From: an uncultured Parafilimonas sp.
GTDB taxonomy: Bacteria; Bacteroidota; Bacteroidia; Chitinophagales; Chitinophagaceae
DNA length: 9,520 nt
Reading direction: 5' to 3'
NCBI GenBank assembly: GCA_937892395.1
Contig: CALAGJ010000007.1
Span: 1 to 9,520, forward strand
Positions 1 to 6,426 of the stretch are shown here, one piece after another. The position numbers and the translations under genes are program-made. The notes beneath the pieces were generated by a model. The model made no database searches. It was not told the origin of the DNA and saw nothing but the letters and a program-made list of their open reading frames with translations. Within the stretch, counting starts at the first letter, position 1. The number at the start of each line of letters is the position of its first letter.

Positions 1-1065
1 ATCTCTCATCAGGCGTTCTACATGATATTCTTTTACAAAGCCATATCCACCATGGATCTGAACGGCTTCGGTGGCGGTCCACATGGCGGTTTCGCTGGAA
101 AATACTTTGGCCATGCTGCTGCTTAAGGTGTAGTCGATATGCTGGTCTTTTTCCCAGGCAGCTTTCAGACAAAGTAAACGGGCCGCTTCAATTCTGGTGG
201 CCATATCTGCCAGTTTAAAACTAATGGCCTGAAAATTGGCGATGGGCTGCCCAAACTGGTGCCGCTCTTTGGCGTATCGAACGGATGCTTCGTAGGCGCC
301 TTTGGCGATACCCAGCGACAAGGCAGCGATGGAAATGCGACCGCCGTCGAGGATCTTCATGGACTGAATGAAGCCCTCTCCTACATTGCCCAACACCTGG
401 CTTTTGTGCAGACGGCAATTGTCGAAGATCATTTCGGCGGTTTCGCTGGCACGCATGCCTAATTTATTTTCTTTTTTTCCACCACTAAATCCCGGAGTAC
501 CACGCTCCACCACAAAGGCTGTGGCATTGTTTCGTGTTCTGGGTTCGCCGGTACGGCATATTACTACAGCTACATCGCCGGTTTTCCCATGTGTAATCCA
601 GCATTTGGTACCATTGAGTATCCAATTATCGCCATCTTTTGTAGCTGTGCATTTCATATTGCCTGCATCGCTGCCAGTGTTTGGTTCTGTAAGACCCCAA
701 GCACCTATCCATTCTGCGGTGGCTAATTTTGGTAAATATTTTTGTTTTTGTGCTTCATTGCCAAAGTACATGATATGTCCTGTACAAAGTGAATTGTGTG
801 CAGCCAAACTCAACCCAATACTGCCACATACTTTTGCTATTTCCTCAATAATTGTTTTGTATTCATAATAGCTCAAACCCGCACCACCATACTGTTCAGG
901 TACTAACACACCCATTAAACCCAGCTTGCCCATTTCTTTAAAAACTTCAGTTGGAAAATGTTGGGCTTCGTCCCAATCCATTACAAAAGGTTTTATGTGT
1001 TGCTGTGCAAAATCACGAGCTGTTTGTGCCACTTGAAGGGTTAATTCATCTGCCTGAAAATTCAT
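1..1065 (-). CDS. Acyl-CoA dehydrogenase, C-terminus cut off by window edge
   Basis: This flavoprotein oxidises an acyl-CoA to the trans-2-enoyl-CoA, passing electrons to electron-transfer flavoprotein, in beta-oxidation or branched-chain amino acid breakdown. The frame is open for 355 codons from ATG at 1065 to the left edge; full proteins of this short-chain/butyryl-CoA type run to about 380 residues. Both family signatures are visible: GLTEPNTGSDAG at residues 124-135 (FAD/substrate binding) and Q336-IHGGYGF through RD at 355. The N-terminal helical domain covers roughly 1-115, the beta domain 120-225, and the C-terminal helical domain starts near 230. In SCAD-type enzymes the catalytic glutamate lies in an EGTSEIQ-like motif just after the second signature, so it would fall a few residues outside the window. 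The substrate cannot be assigned. GC is uneven: about 51% for 1-420 and near 40% for 720-1065. A good Bacteroidota promoter lies just upstream. The gene is divergent from murI. Confidence 0.95.
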   Translation of the reverse strand, partial: MNFQADELTLQVAQTARDFAQQHIKPFVMDWDEAQHFPTEVFKEMGKLGLMGVLVPEQYGGAGLSYYEYKTIIEEIAKVCGSIGLSLAAHNSLCTGHIMYFGNEAQKQKYLPKLATAEWIGAWGLTEPNTGSDAGNMKCTATKDGDNWILNGTKCWITHGKTGDVAVVICRTGEPRTRNNATAFVVERGTPGFSGGKKENKLGMRASETAEMIFDNCRLHKSQVLGNVGEGFIQSMKILDGGRISIAALSLGIAKGAYEASVRYAKERHQFGQPIANFQAISFKLADMATRIEAARLLCLKAAWEKDQHIDYTLSSSMAKVFSSETAMWTATEAVQIHGGYGFVKEYHVERLMRD

Positions 1066-1086
1066 ATACGAACATTTGTTAGTGCG

Positions 1087-1120
1087 CAAAAATAGGTGGT
1101 CAACTCATATGGTGTGCAAA
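1087..1120 (-). promoter_or_regulatory. Promoter of the acyl-CoA dehydrogenase gene
   Basis: Read on the minus strand, TATTTTTG (1094 to 1087) is an exact match to the Bacteroidota -7 box TAnnTTTG. A TTTG (1120 to 1117) lies 22 nt upstream of it, within the range usual for the -33 element. The -7 box ends 21 nt before the ATG at 1065, so the leader would be about 15-18 nt. No Shine-Dalgarno sequence is visible in it, which is common in this phylum. The motif match is seen; activity is inferred. Confidence 0.6.
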
Positions 1121-1194
1121 AATTTATATGTTGAATTCTTGATTTGAATGTAGATTTTTTGAAACATAAAATATAGGCAGGTTAATAAACATTG

Positions 1195-1277
1195 CTGCGT
1201 TAGGGATTGAAGCGGAAATCCTTTTTGCCCATAGGCAAAAAGATTGTAGCGAAAGCCCGGCCCGCAGGGAAACGCCC
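1195..1277 (+). ncRNA. Structured intergenic element, possible Flavo-1-like RNA
   Basis: A compact fold is visible between the divergent acyl-CoA dehydrogenase and murI genes. GGATT (1204-1208) pairs with AATCC (1217-1221) around an 8-nt loop. Next to it is a perfect hairpin, TTTTTGCC (1222-1229) with GGCAAAAA (1234-1241) and a 4-nt loop. The ends can close by GCGTT (1197-1201) with AACGC (1271-1275), or alternatively by CTGCG (1195-1199) with CGCAG (1263-1267); these two pairings exclude each other. From memory, the pattern (GGGATTGAAGCGG, then an A/T-rich hairpin, then GATTGTAGCG and AAAGCCCG) recurs in intergenic DNA of Flavobacteriia and Sphingobacteriia and resembles the predicted Flavo-1 RNA class. 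Family and strand are not proven. It could instead be a dispersed DNA repeat. It is locally richer in GC than the surrounding intergenic DNA. Confidence 0.5.
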
Positions 1278-1401
1278 AAATGATTGCTTTAAATCGAACC
1301 CCAAATTTTGCGGTTGAAATGTAGGATACAACTGATGCAGTGAATACTTACGTTTTTCATCTTATGAGGATAAAGTCACCTGAAAAATCTGGGTTGAATG
1401 T
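1278..1401. other. Intergenic stretch with nothing recognised
   Basis: This stretch lies between the structured element and the murI promoter, inside the 369-nt gap between the divergent acyl-CoA dehydrogenase and murI genes. No convincing ORF, tRNA or terminator was seen. A weak AACC/GGTT pairing near 1297-1315 is too short to call. It may hold an upstream control site for murI, but the sequence gives no direct sign of one. Confidence 0.4.
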
Positions 1402-1430
1402 TTTGGGTATGTTGCTTCCTGTTATTTTTG
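1402..1430 (+). promoter_or_regulatory. murI promoter, nearly touching the start codon
   Basis: TTTG (1402-1405), a 17-nt spacer and TATTTTTG (1423-1430) make an exact Bacteroidota-type promoter. Only four bases separate the -7 box from the ATG at 1435. Transcription starting 3-6 nt after the box would give a leaderless or almost leaderless murI mRNA. Motif and spacing are seen; the start site is inferred. Confidence 0.6.
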
Positions 1431-1434
1431 TACT

Positions 1435-2262
1435 ATGGCTGCAATTGGTGTATTTGATTCAGGATATGGTGGGCTTACTATTTTAAAAAATATGCAAGAT
1501 TTATTGCCACAGTATGATTACCTCTACTTAGGTGATAATGCAAGGGCCCCTTATGGCAATCGATCTTTTGATGCTGTGTATCATTATACCTGGGAGGCTG
1601 TGCAATGGTTTTTCAAACAAGGATGCCCGTTGGTAGTGTTGGCTTGTAATACGGCGTCAGCAAAGGCTTTGCGCAGTATACAACAAAAGAATTTACCCAT
1701 GTTGGAAGACCAATCTCTTAGGGTGCTTGGAGTTATAAGACCAACTTCTGAAGTAATTGGCAGCTATAGCAAAACAAATCATATTGGTATATTGGCTACT
1801 AAGGGCACAGTAGTTTCTGAATCTTATGTGATTGAAATCAAGAAGTTTTTTCCGGATACAACAGTAAGCCAGCAGGCTTGCCCTATCTGGGTGCCATTGA
1901 TTGAGAACAATGAATATCTGACACCTGGAGGTGAATGGTTTATAGCAAGAGATTTAGACAGGTTTATACAATCTACACCTGGCCTGGATACCATATTATT
2001 AGGCTGCACACATTATCCTTTACTAAAACCAATACTTGAAAAATATGCACCACCTCATATAAAAATTGTGAGTCAGGGTGATATAGTGGCGGATAGTTTA
2101 AAAGCTTATTTGCAACGCCATGCCGCAGTGGAAAACAAACTCAGCAAAGGAGGTACTGCAAATTTTTATACTACCGATAGTATTACAGATTTTAATGAAA
2201 AAGCTTCCTTTTTTTATGGTGCTTCAATTGAGAGTAAACATGCTGAAATTCAGCTTGCGTAA
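1435..2262 (+). CDS. murI: Glutamate racemase
   Basis: This cytoplasmic, cofactor-independent racemase interconverts L- and D-glutamate, giving the D-Glu that MurD adds to the peptidoglycan stem peptide. The 275-residue length is normal for the family. Diagnostic motifs are IGVFDSGYGGLT near the N-terminus (D8, S9), the substrate-binding LGDNARAPYG (32-41), the first catalytic cysteine in ACNTAS (C71), ACPIWVPLIEN (148-158), and the second catalytic cysteine and histidine in GCTHYPLL (C191, H193). Both catalytic cysteines are present, so it should be active. The ATG start is firm: MAAIGVFDSG puts the first beta strand at the expected position, and a promoter box ends four bases before it. The tail after about residue 235 is typical of Bacteroidota orthologues. 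It converges with the dacB-like gene, 54 nt away, which also acts on the cell wall. Confidence 0.97.
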   Translation: MAAIGVFDSGYGGLTILKNMQDLLPQYDYLYLGDNARAPYGNRSFDAVYHYTWEAVQWFFKQGCPLVVLACNTASAKALRSIQQKNLPMLEDQSLRVLGVIRPTSEVIGSYSKTNHIGILATKGTVVSESYVIEIKKFFPDTTVSQQACPIWVPLIENNEYLTPGGEWFIARDLDRFIQSTPGLDTILLGCTHYPLLKPILEKYAPPHIKIVSQGDIVADSLKAYLQRHAAVENKLSKGGTANFYTTDSITDFNEKASFFYGASIESKHAEIQLA

Positions 2263-2274
2263 CTTTTAGTTGAA

Positions 2275-2319
2275 TAGCAATATTAGTTATACTCTAAAAA
2301 ATAAAACTAATAATTGCTA
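2275..2319. terminator. Hairpin between convergent murI and dacB-like genes
   Basis: An imperfect inverted repeat pairs 2275-2288 (TAGCAATATTAGTT) with 2305-2319 (AACTAAT, one bulged A, ATTGCTA), a 14-bp AT-rich stem with a 16-nt loop. The right arm includes the stop codon of the minus-strand gene (2319-2317). Its place between convergent genes suggests a bidirectional terminator, but neither strand has the usual T-run after the stem and the loop is large. Confidence 0.45.
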
Positions 2320-3714
2320 CTTGAGCAAATCTAATATTTTGAAGAGTTTTGGAGTGATAGAGCCCTTAGTATCATCATAGTTATTTACAATAATGGCAAA
2401 GGAGTATTCTTTACCATTTCCTGCTGTATGATAACCTGCAAATGCCTTTACACCACCTATTGTTCCGCTTTTCATTTTCATATTGTTATATAAAGGAAGT
2501 GCTTTAGAAAATGCATCATACCAATTTTGCTGATGTGCGTATTGTAATACTTGTACTAAGGCTTTTGGTGTTACTTTATTTTGAGGGGAAAGGCCGCTAC
2601 CATCTATCATATTAAGGCTATATTTATCAATACCTTGCTGCTCCCAAAACTCTTGTATTATTTCTATACCTTTATTGGTAGCCCCCAAACTATCTTCCTG
2701 CCAGGCTATTGTTTTTACAAGTGCTTCACCATAAAGATTTACACTTTTTTGTAAAAACCAATAGGCAATAGAATCTAAAGATGGAGACTGGTGTGTATAG
2801 ACTAATTTATATTGTTTTGATTTTTTTGATGGCATTGTTTCTATGACCGTGGTATTAGATGCAGGCTTTAAAAACAAACCACTTTTATTCAACAACTCAT
2901 CCCTGATGTTATTGAAAGGATTTACTGCTGCAGCACTAATGGTAAAATTTTTCTCTCCGGGGGGTATGGTACCTCTCACCACTATATCCGGATAATCAAC
3001 GGGTAAAAAGATATAAGCATTATCCCCGGTGCCATTTGCGGTAACTTCACTGGTTATCATATACTCTGTAGAATAGGGATCAACTTTATCAATGGCTACT
3101 TTAGATCCTTTTGTATTATCGCTGCGCAATGTAATGTCGTATTGATTTTCTTTCCAATTGACTGCATAGCAACCGGCACCATAATAATTGCCAATATCAT
3201 CTATGCACCAGCCACCGGGCAATGCCTGCGAATCAAAAGCGGAAAGATCAAACAGGGGATTGCCTGTAAACCCTTTGATACCCTGCATTTGAAGTGCTTT
3301 GCGCAGCTGACGAAAAATGACTGAATCTTTGGTTTGTTTCCACCTTACACTTCCTAAAGTGGGGTCTCCAAATCCTTTTACCATCAGGTTTCCTTTTACG
3401 ATGCTATCTGCGGGAATATTTGTAGGAGTATAGAAGTCTGTTTTGTATCTGAAATCAGATCCCAAAAAATGGAATGCGGTAGCAGCTGTTACAATTTTTT
3501 GTGTACTGGCCGGGCTCAAACCCACTTCTTCATTGAGTGAAAAAACTGGCGTACCTGTTCCCGTTTCTTCTACATAAAATCCAAGTATTGCATGCTTAAA
3601 CTGAGGGTCATCCATCAATTGCTTTGAAGCGGCTGATAATTGATCAGCCAGCTTTTGAGCATTTGAAATGCTCACGGTCATACAGCATACAATAAAAATA
3701 AAAAACCTTGTCAT
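2317..3714 (-). CDS. dacB: PBP4-type D-alanyl-D-alanine carboxypeptidase/endopeptidase
   Basis: This is a class C penicillin-binding protein (peptidase family S13) that removes the terminal D-Ala of peptidoglycan stem peptides and/or cuts peptide crosslinks in the periplasm. Numbered from the ATG at 3714 (465 aa), residues 1-20 form a signal peptide with a hydrophobic core (FFIFIVCC) and likely cleavage after SNA. The active-site motifs are all present: SxxK as S70-T-Q-K73, SxN as S324-V-N326, and KSGT at 415-418, with Ser in place of the more usual Thr of KTG. The family motifs GFGDPTL (114-120) and DGSGLS (371-376) also match. The stretch between SxxK and SxN is long, as expected for the inserted domains of this family. 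An in-frame TTG at 3723 would add three residues, but the ATG gives a normal signal peptide and is preferred. It is divergent from the cinA-like gene. Assignment as dacB is by family, not by test of activity. Confidence 0.93.
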   Translation of the reverse strand: MTRFFIFIVCCMTVSISNAQKLADQLSAASKQLMDDPQFKHAILGFYVEETGTGTPVFSLNEEVGLSPASTQKIVTAATAFHFLGSDFRYKTDFYTPTNIPADSIVKGNLMVKGFGDPTLGSVRWKQTKDSVIFRQLRKALQMQGIKGFTGNPLFDLSAFDSQALPGGWCIDDIGNYYGAGCYAVNWKENQYDITLRSDNTKGSKVAIDKVDPYSTEYMITSEVTANGTGDNAYIFLPVDYPDIVVRGTIPPGEKNFTISAAAVNPFNNIRDELLNKSGLFLKPASNTTVIETMPSKKSKQYKLVYTHQSPSLDSIAYWFLQKSVNLYGEALVKTIAWQEDSLGATNKGIEIIQEFWEQQGIDKYSLNMIDGSGLSPQNKVTPKALVQVLQYAHQQNWYDAFSKALPLYNNMKMKSGTIGGVKAFAGYHTAGNGKEYSFAIIVNNYDDTKGSITPKLFKILDLLK

Positions 3715-3723
3715 AGTCTTCAA

Positions 3724-3769
3724 TTACTTTGCGGCGAAAGTAACATGTCAAAGGCAGGAAAAATGCAAA
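3724..3769. promoter_or_regulatory. Palindromic divergent promoter between dacB-like and cinA-like genes
   Basis: TTACTTT (3724-3730) and AAAGTAA (3736-3742 region) form a 7-bp inverted repeat around a GC-rich centre. On the minus strand it reads TACTTTCG (3742 to 3735), one base off TAnnTTTG, with TTTG (3769 to 3766) 23 nt upstream; this would serve the dacB-like gene with a leader of about 15 nt. On the plus strand it reads TACTTTGC (3725-3732), a poorer match, and I see no well-spaced -33 box. The minus-strand promoter is the better supported of the two. Confidence 0.45.
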
Positions 3770-5019
3770 AAAATATAAATGTTTCCATTATAACAATTGG
3801 TGATGAATTGCTCATTGGTCAGGTGATTGACACCAATAGTGCATGGATAGCAACCCAACTGAATGGCATTGGAATAAAAGTAAACAGAAGAGTGGCAGTA
3901 GGTGATGATGCAAATTCAATACTACAGGCATTGGATGAGGAATCAAAACATGCTAATGTTGTATTAATAACAGGAGGTCTTGGGCCTACGGCAGATGATA
4001 TCACCAAACCTTTGCTTTGTACTTATTTTAATGGCAGATTGGTAGTGAATGAAGCTGCACTCGCTAATGTAAAAAACATTTTTGAAAACTATATCAAAAG
4101 ACCGCTAATAGAGCGCAACCTCAAACAGGCAGAAGTACCAGATAATTGTATCGTACTACAAAACAAACGGGGCACTGCTCCGGGTATGTGGTTTGAAAAA
4201 GATGATGTAATATATATAAGTATGCCGGGTGTGCCTTATGAAATGCAGGGTATGATTACAGATGATGTAATTCCTGCACTATCACAGCGTTTCACCTTGC
4301 CATTTATTAGCCACCGCACTCTATTATTAGCAGGAATTGGCGAATCCTTTATTGCGGAAATGATACTGGATTTTGAATCCTCATTGCCATCTTCTATTAA
4401 ACTGGCCTATCTACCAAACTATGGTATGCTCAGGCTTAGGCTTACACTGTATGCTGCTGATGCCACAGGAGAAAAAATACTTATTGAGAAATTTAGTGAA
4501 TTAAAGCAATTGGTTCATGAGTATGTAGTCATTGATGATGATATAAAATTAGAGGCAGTTATTGGTCAATTGCTTACAGCAAATAATAAAACGATAGCCA
4601 CAGCAGAGAGCTGTACCGGCGGATATATTGCACACTTACTTACAGCCATGCCTGGTGCTTCTGCTTATTTTAAGGGTTCCATTATTTCCTATTCGAATCA
4701 AATAAAAGAAGACCTGCTGGATGTGCAGTCTGATACCTTAAAAAACAATGGAGCGGTAAGTGAAGCCACAGTAAAAGAAATGGTAACCGGTGCATTGTCA
4801 AAACTACAAACTGATTATACCATAGCAGTGAGTGGCATATTGGGGCCGGATGGCGGCACCACTGATAAACCTGTGGGCACCGTATGGATGGCAGCAGGCA
4901 ATGCACATGAAATAAAAACCTTGAAAATGCAGTTTAGATTTGATCGTATGCGGAATATGCAACTTACAGCTATATATGCACTTAATCTTTTACGTAGTTT
5001 AATGATAGCTGAATTGTAA
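3763..5019 (+). CDS. cinA: CinA-family protein: MoaB/MogA-like domain plus nicotinamide-nucleotide amidase
   Basis: This is a full-length two-domain CinA protein. Residues 1-170 form the MoaB/MogA-like domain (COG1058), with ITIGDELLIGQVIDTNS (10-26), TGGLGPTADDITKP (70-83) and SMPGVPYEM (153-161); in characterised homologues this part is an ADP-ribose pyrophosphatase. Residues about 262-418 form the PncC domain (COG1546), which deamidates nicotinamide mononucleotide, with AESCTGG (281-287, likely nucleophile S283), SIISYSNQIK (306-315) and VSGILGPDGGTTDKPVGTVW (356-375). It therefore probably recycles NMN and breaks down ADP-ribose in the cytoplasm. Despite the name, a role in competence is not implied here. 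The start at 3763 gives 418 aa, begins close to the conserved first strand, and has an AGG-containing stretch a few bases upstream. ATG at 3745 is in frame and would add six residues; it cannot be excluded. It is probably the first gene of the run to 7068. Confidence 0.94.
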   Translation: MQKNINVSIITIGDELLIGQVIDTNSAWIATQLNGIGIKVNRRVAVGDDANSILQALDEESKHANVVLITGGLGPTADDITKPLLCTYFNGRLVVNEAALANVKNIFENYIKRPLIERNLKQAEVPDNCIVLQNKRGTAPGMWFEKDDVIYISMPGVPYEMQGMITDDVIPALSQRFTLPFISHRTLLLAGIGESFIAEMILDFESSLPSSIKLAYLPNYGMLRLRLTLYAADATGEKILIEKFSELKQLVHEYVVIDDDIKLEAVIGQLLTANNKTIATAESCTGGYIAHLLTAMPGASAYFKGSIISYSNQIKEDLLDVQSDTLKNNGAVSEATVKEMVTGALSKLQTDYTIAVSGILGPDGGTTDKPVGTVWMAAGNAHEIKTLKMQFRFDRMRNMQLTAIYALNLLRSLMIAEL

Positions 5020-5052
5020 TATTTATGCACATCTTGCAACGAATAACATGGT

Positions 5053-5910
5053 ATGAAAAATTTTATTTCCTTGATTGTTTCATTTTTGCCCATGCTTGCA
5101 TCAGCACAAAATGTTAATCAGAGTTTGCTCTGGAAGGTAGAAGGCAAAGGCATAGTTACTGCCTCTTATATCTATGGTACAATACACTTGGCATGCCCAG
5201 ATGACATCATATTTACAGCTACTTTAGAACATATATTTTCCCAGCAGCATGCACTTTATTTAGAATTGGACATGGACGATCCAGCTGTATTTGGGGGAAT
5301 GCTGCATGAAATGCAGATGAAGGGCGATACCAGCTTAAAAACATTGTTGGAAGAGGCAGACTATGAAAAAATGGCGGTCGGTTTTGAAGCACTTACTCAC
5401 TTACCCTTATCACTTTTCAATAGGTCGTTGCCACTGATTACCATGAGTGCTGTATATCCGGCCCTACTCAATTGCTCCTCCACAAAAAGTTGGGAAATGG
5501 AGCTTACCAATCTGGCACATCAAAAACACATTCCTGTATATGGATTAGAATCATTGCAAGAACAATTGGATGTGTTTGAATCTGTAAGTTATGTAGAGCA
5601 AGCTCAAATGCTGGCCACTGCTTTGCAGCAGACGGACAGTATGAAAAATGAATTTTTACAACTATTGCAATTGTACAAGCAAAAAGATGTGGAGGCTTTG
5701 AGCAATATGATAAGAAGTAGCGAAACCATGGGCAGTATGGAAGATGCCCTGCTCAATATTCGCAATAAAAACTGGATACCTCGTATAATATCATTGATTA
5801 AAGAAAATCCTATTTTTTTTGCAGTAGGTGCTGGACATTTAGGTGGTCAAATGGGCATATTAAATTTATTGAAAAAAGAGGGTTATACTGTTACCCCGGT
5901 TGCTTATTAA
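5053..5910 (+). CDS. Secreted TraB/GumN-family protein
   Basis: The 285-residue protein belongs to the TraB/PrgY/GumN family, related to the Tiki metalloproteases; bacterial members have poorly known roles. Residues 1-18 are a signal peptide (hydrophobic ISLIVSFLPML, then ASA-Q), so it acts outside the cytoplasm. No lipobox cysteine is present. Family motifs occur in order: LLWKVEGKG (25-33), YIYGTIHL (39-46), LYLELDMDD (68-76), VYGLESLQEQ (162-171), and near the C-terminus FFAVGAGHLGGQMG (255-268). The conserved GTIH, ELD and GHL residues proposed to bind metal or form the active site are all there. The ATG at 5053 is the only sensible start; ATG at 5048 meets a stop at once. It lies 33 nt after cinA and 10 nt before the sigma factor gene, so it is probably cotranscribed. 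Its substrate is unknown. A link to envelope stress sensed through the neighbouring sigma factor is only a guess. Confidence 0.88.
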   Translation: MKNFISLIVSFLPMLASAQNVNQSLLWKVEGKGIVTASYIYGTIHLACPDDIIFTATLEHIFSQQHALYLELDMDDPAVFGGMLHEMQMKGDTSLKTLLEEADYEKMAVGFEALTHLPLSLFNRSLPLITMSAVYPALLNCSSTKSWEMELTNLAHQKHIPVYGLESLQEQLDVFESVSYVEQAQMLATALQQTDSMKNEFLQLLQLYKQKDVEALSNMIRSSETMGSMEDALLNIRNKNWIPRIISLIKENPIFFAVGAGHLGGQMGILNLLKKEGYTVTPVAY

Positions 5911-5920
5911 TTGTGCATAC

Positions 5921-6415
5921 ATGCAGCTTGAAAAAGAATTTTTAGCGCATATACAGCAGCACCAGCGCATCATACATAAGGTATGCCATGTGTATGAGCA
6001 GGAGTCTGTAGCAAGGGAAGATTTATTTCAGGAAATTGTATTGCAGGCATGGCATTCTTTTTCAAAGTTTAGAGGTGATTCAAAATTTTCAACTTGGCTC
6101 TATCGTGTGGCATTAAATACTGCAATTGCATTTCTTAGAAAAGACAAAAAGCATCCTACAGTTATATCTACTATTGTGTTTCCAGAATCCACTGAAAGTA
6201 AGGATGAAACCGAGGAGCAGGTTAAGGCCATGCACAAAGCCATTGCAGCTTTATCCAAAATTGACAAAGCTTTGGTCATGCTTTATTTAGAAGATTATGA
6301 TTATAAAGAAATTGGGGACACACTGGGCATTACTGCCAATAATGTGGCTGTAAAAATGAATAGACTCAAAATAAAATTAAAATCAGAGACCCAAAAATAT
6401 TATCAGTATTCTTAA
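5921..6415 (+). CDS. ECF-type RNA polymerase sigma factor
   Basis: This sigma-70 family group 4 (ECF) factor directs RNA polymerase to a set of target promoters. At 164 aa it holds only regions 2 and 4. Region 2 covers about residues 9-76 and shows the core-binding and -10 recognition pattern EDLFQEIVLQAWHSFSKFRG, then FSTWLYRVALNTAIAFLRK. A charged linker follows (about 88-100). Region 4 covers about 103-156, with a helix-turn-helix in YKEIGDTLGITANNVAVKMNRLK (128-150). The ATG at 5921 is preferred: the frame can extend back to a TTG at 5900 inside the end of the upstream gene, but this adds an uncharacteristic leader and overlaps a coding region. The gene sits 10 nt after the GumN-family gene and 11 nt before a membrane protein gene, the usual place for an anti-sigma factor. 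No C-terminal extension is present. Targets cannot be read from the window. Confidence 0.93.
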   Translation: MQLEKEFLAHIQQHQRIIHKVCHVYEQESVAREDLFQEIVLQAWHSFSKFRGDSKFSTWLYRVALNTAIAFLRKDKKHPTVISTIVFPESTESKDETEEQVKAMHKAIAALSKIDKALVMLYLEDYDYKEIGDTLGITANNVAVKMNRLKIKLKSETQKYYQYS

Positions 6416-6426
6416 AAGAAACAGCT

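Noticed and set aside
415..418. Numbering refers to residues of the dacB-like protein: KSG in place of KTG as a sign of an inactive enzyme
   Set aside because: Ser for Thr at this position is a conservative, known variation among penicillin-binding proteins, and the SxxK and SxN motifs are intact.
368..868. A 166-codon plus-strand open frame opposite the acyl-CoA dehydrogenase gene
   Set aside because: The minus strand has an unbroken frame here with both acyl-CoA dehydrogenase signatures. The plus-strand translation is low complexity and matches nothing I recognise.
3715..3723. TTG start adding three residues to the dacB-like protein
   Set aside because: The ATG at 3714 gives a typical signal peptide and a leader of normal size from the nearby promoter. 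TTG is possible but less likely.
5021..5028. TATTTATG as a separate promoter for the GumN-family gene
   Set aside because: It has one mismatch to the -7 consensus and no suitably spaced TTTG upstream. Read-through from cinA over a 33-nt gap is simpler.
5900..5920. TTG start that would lengthen the sigma factor by seven residues
   Set aside because: It lies inside the end of the GumN-family gene. The ATG at 5921 begins right before region 2, as is normal for ECF factors.
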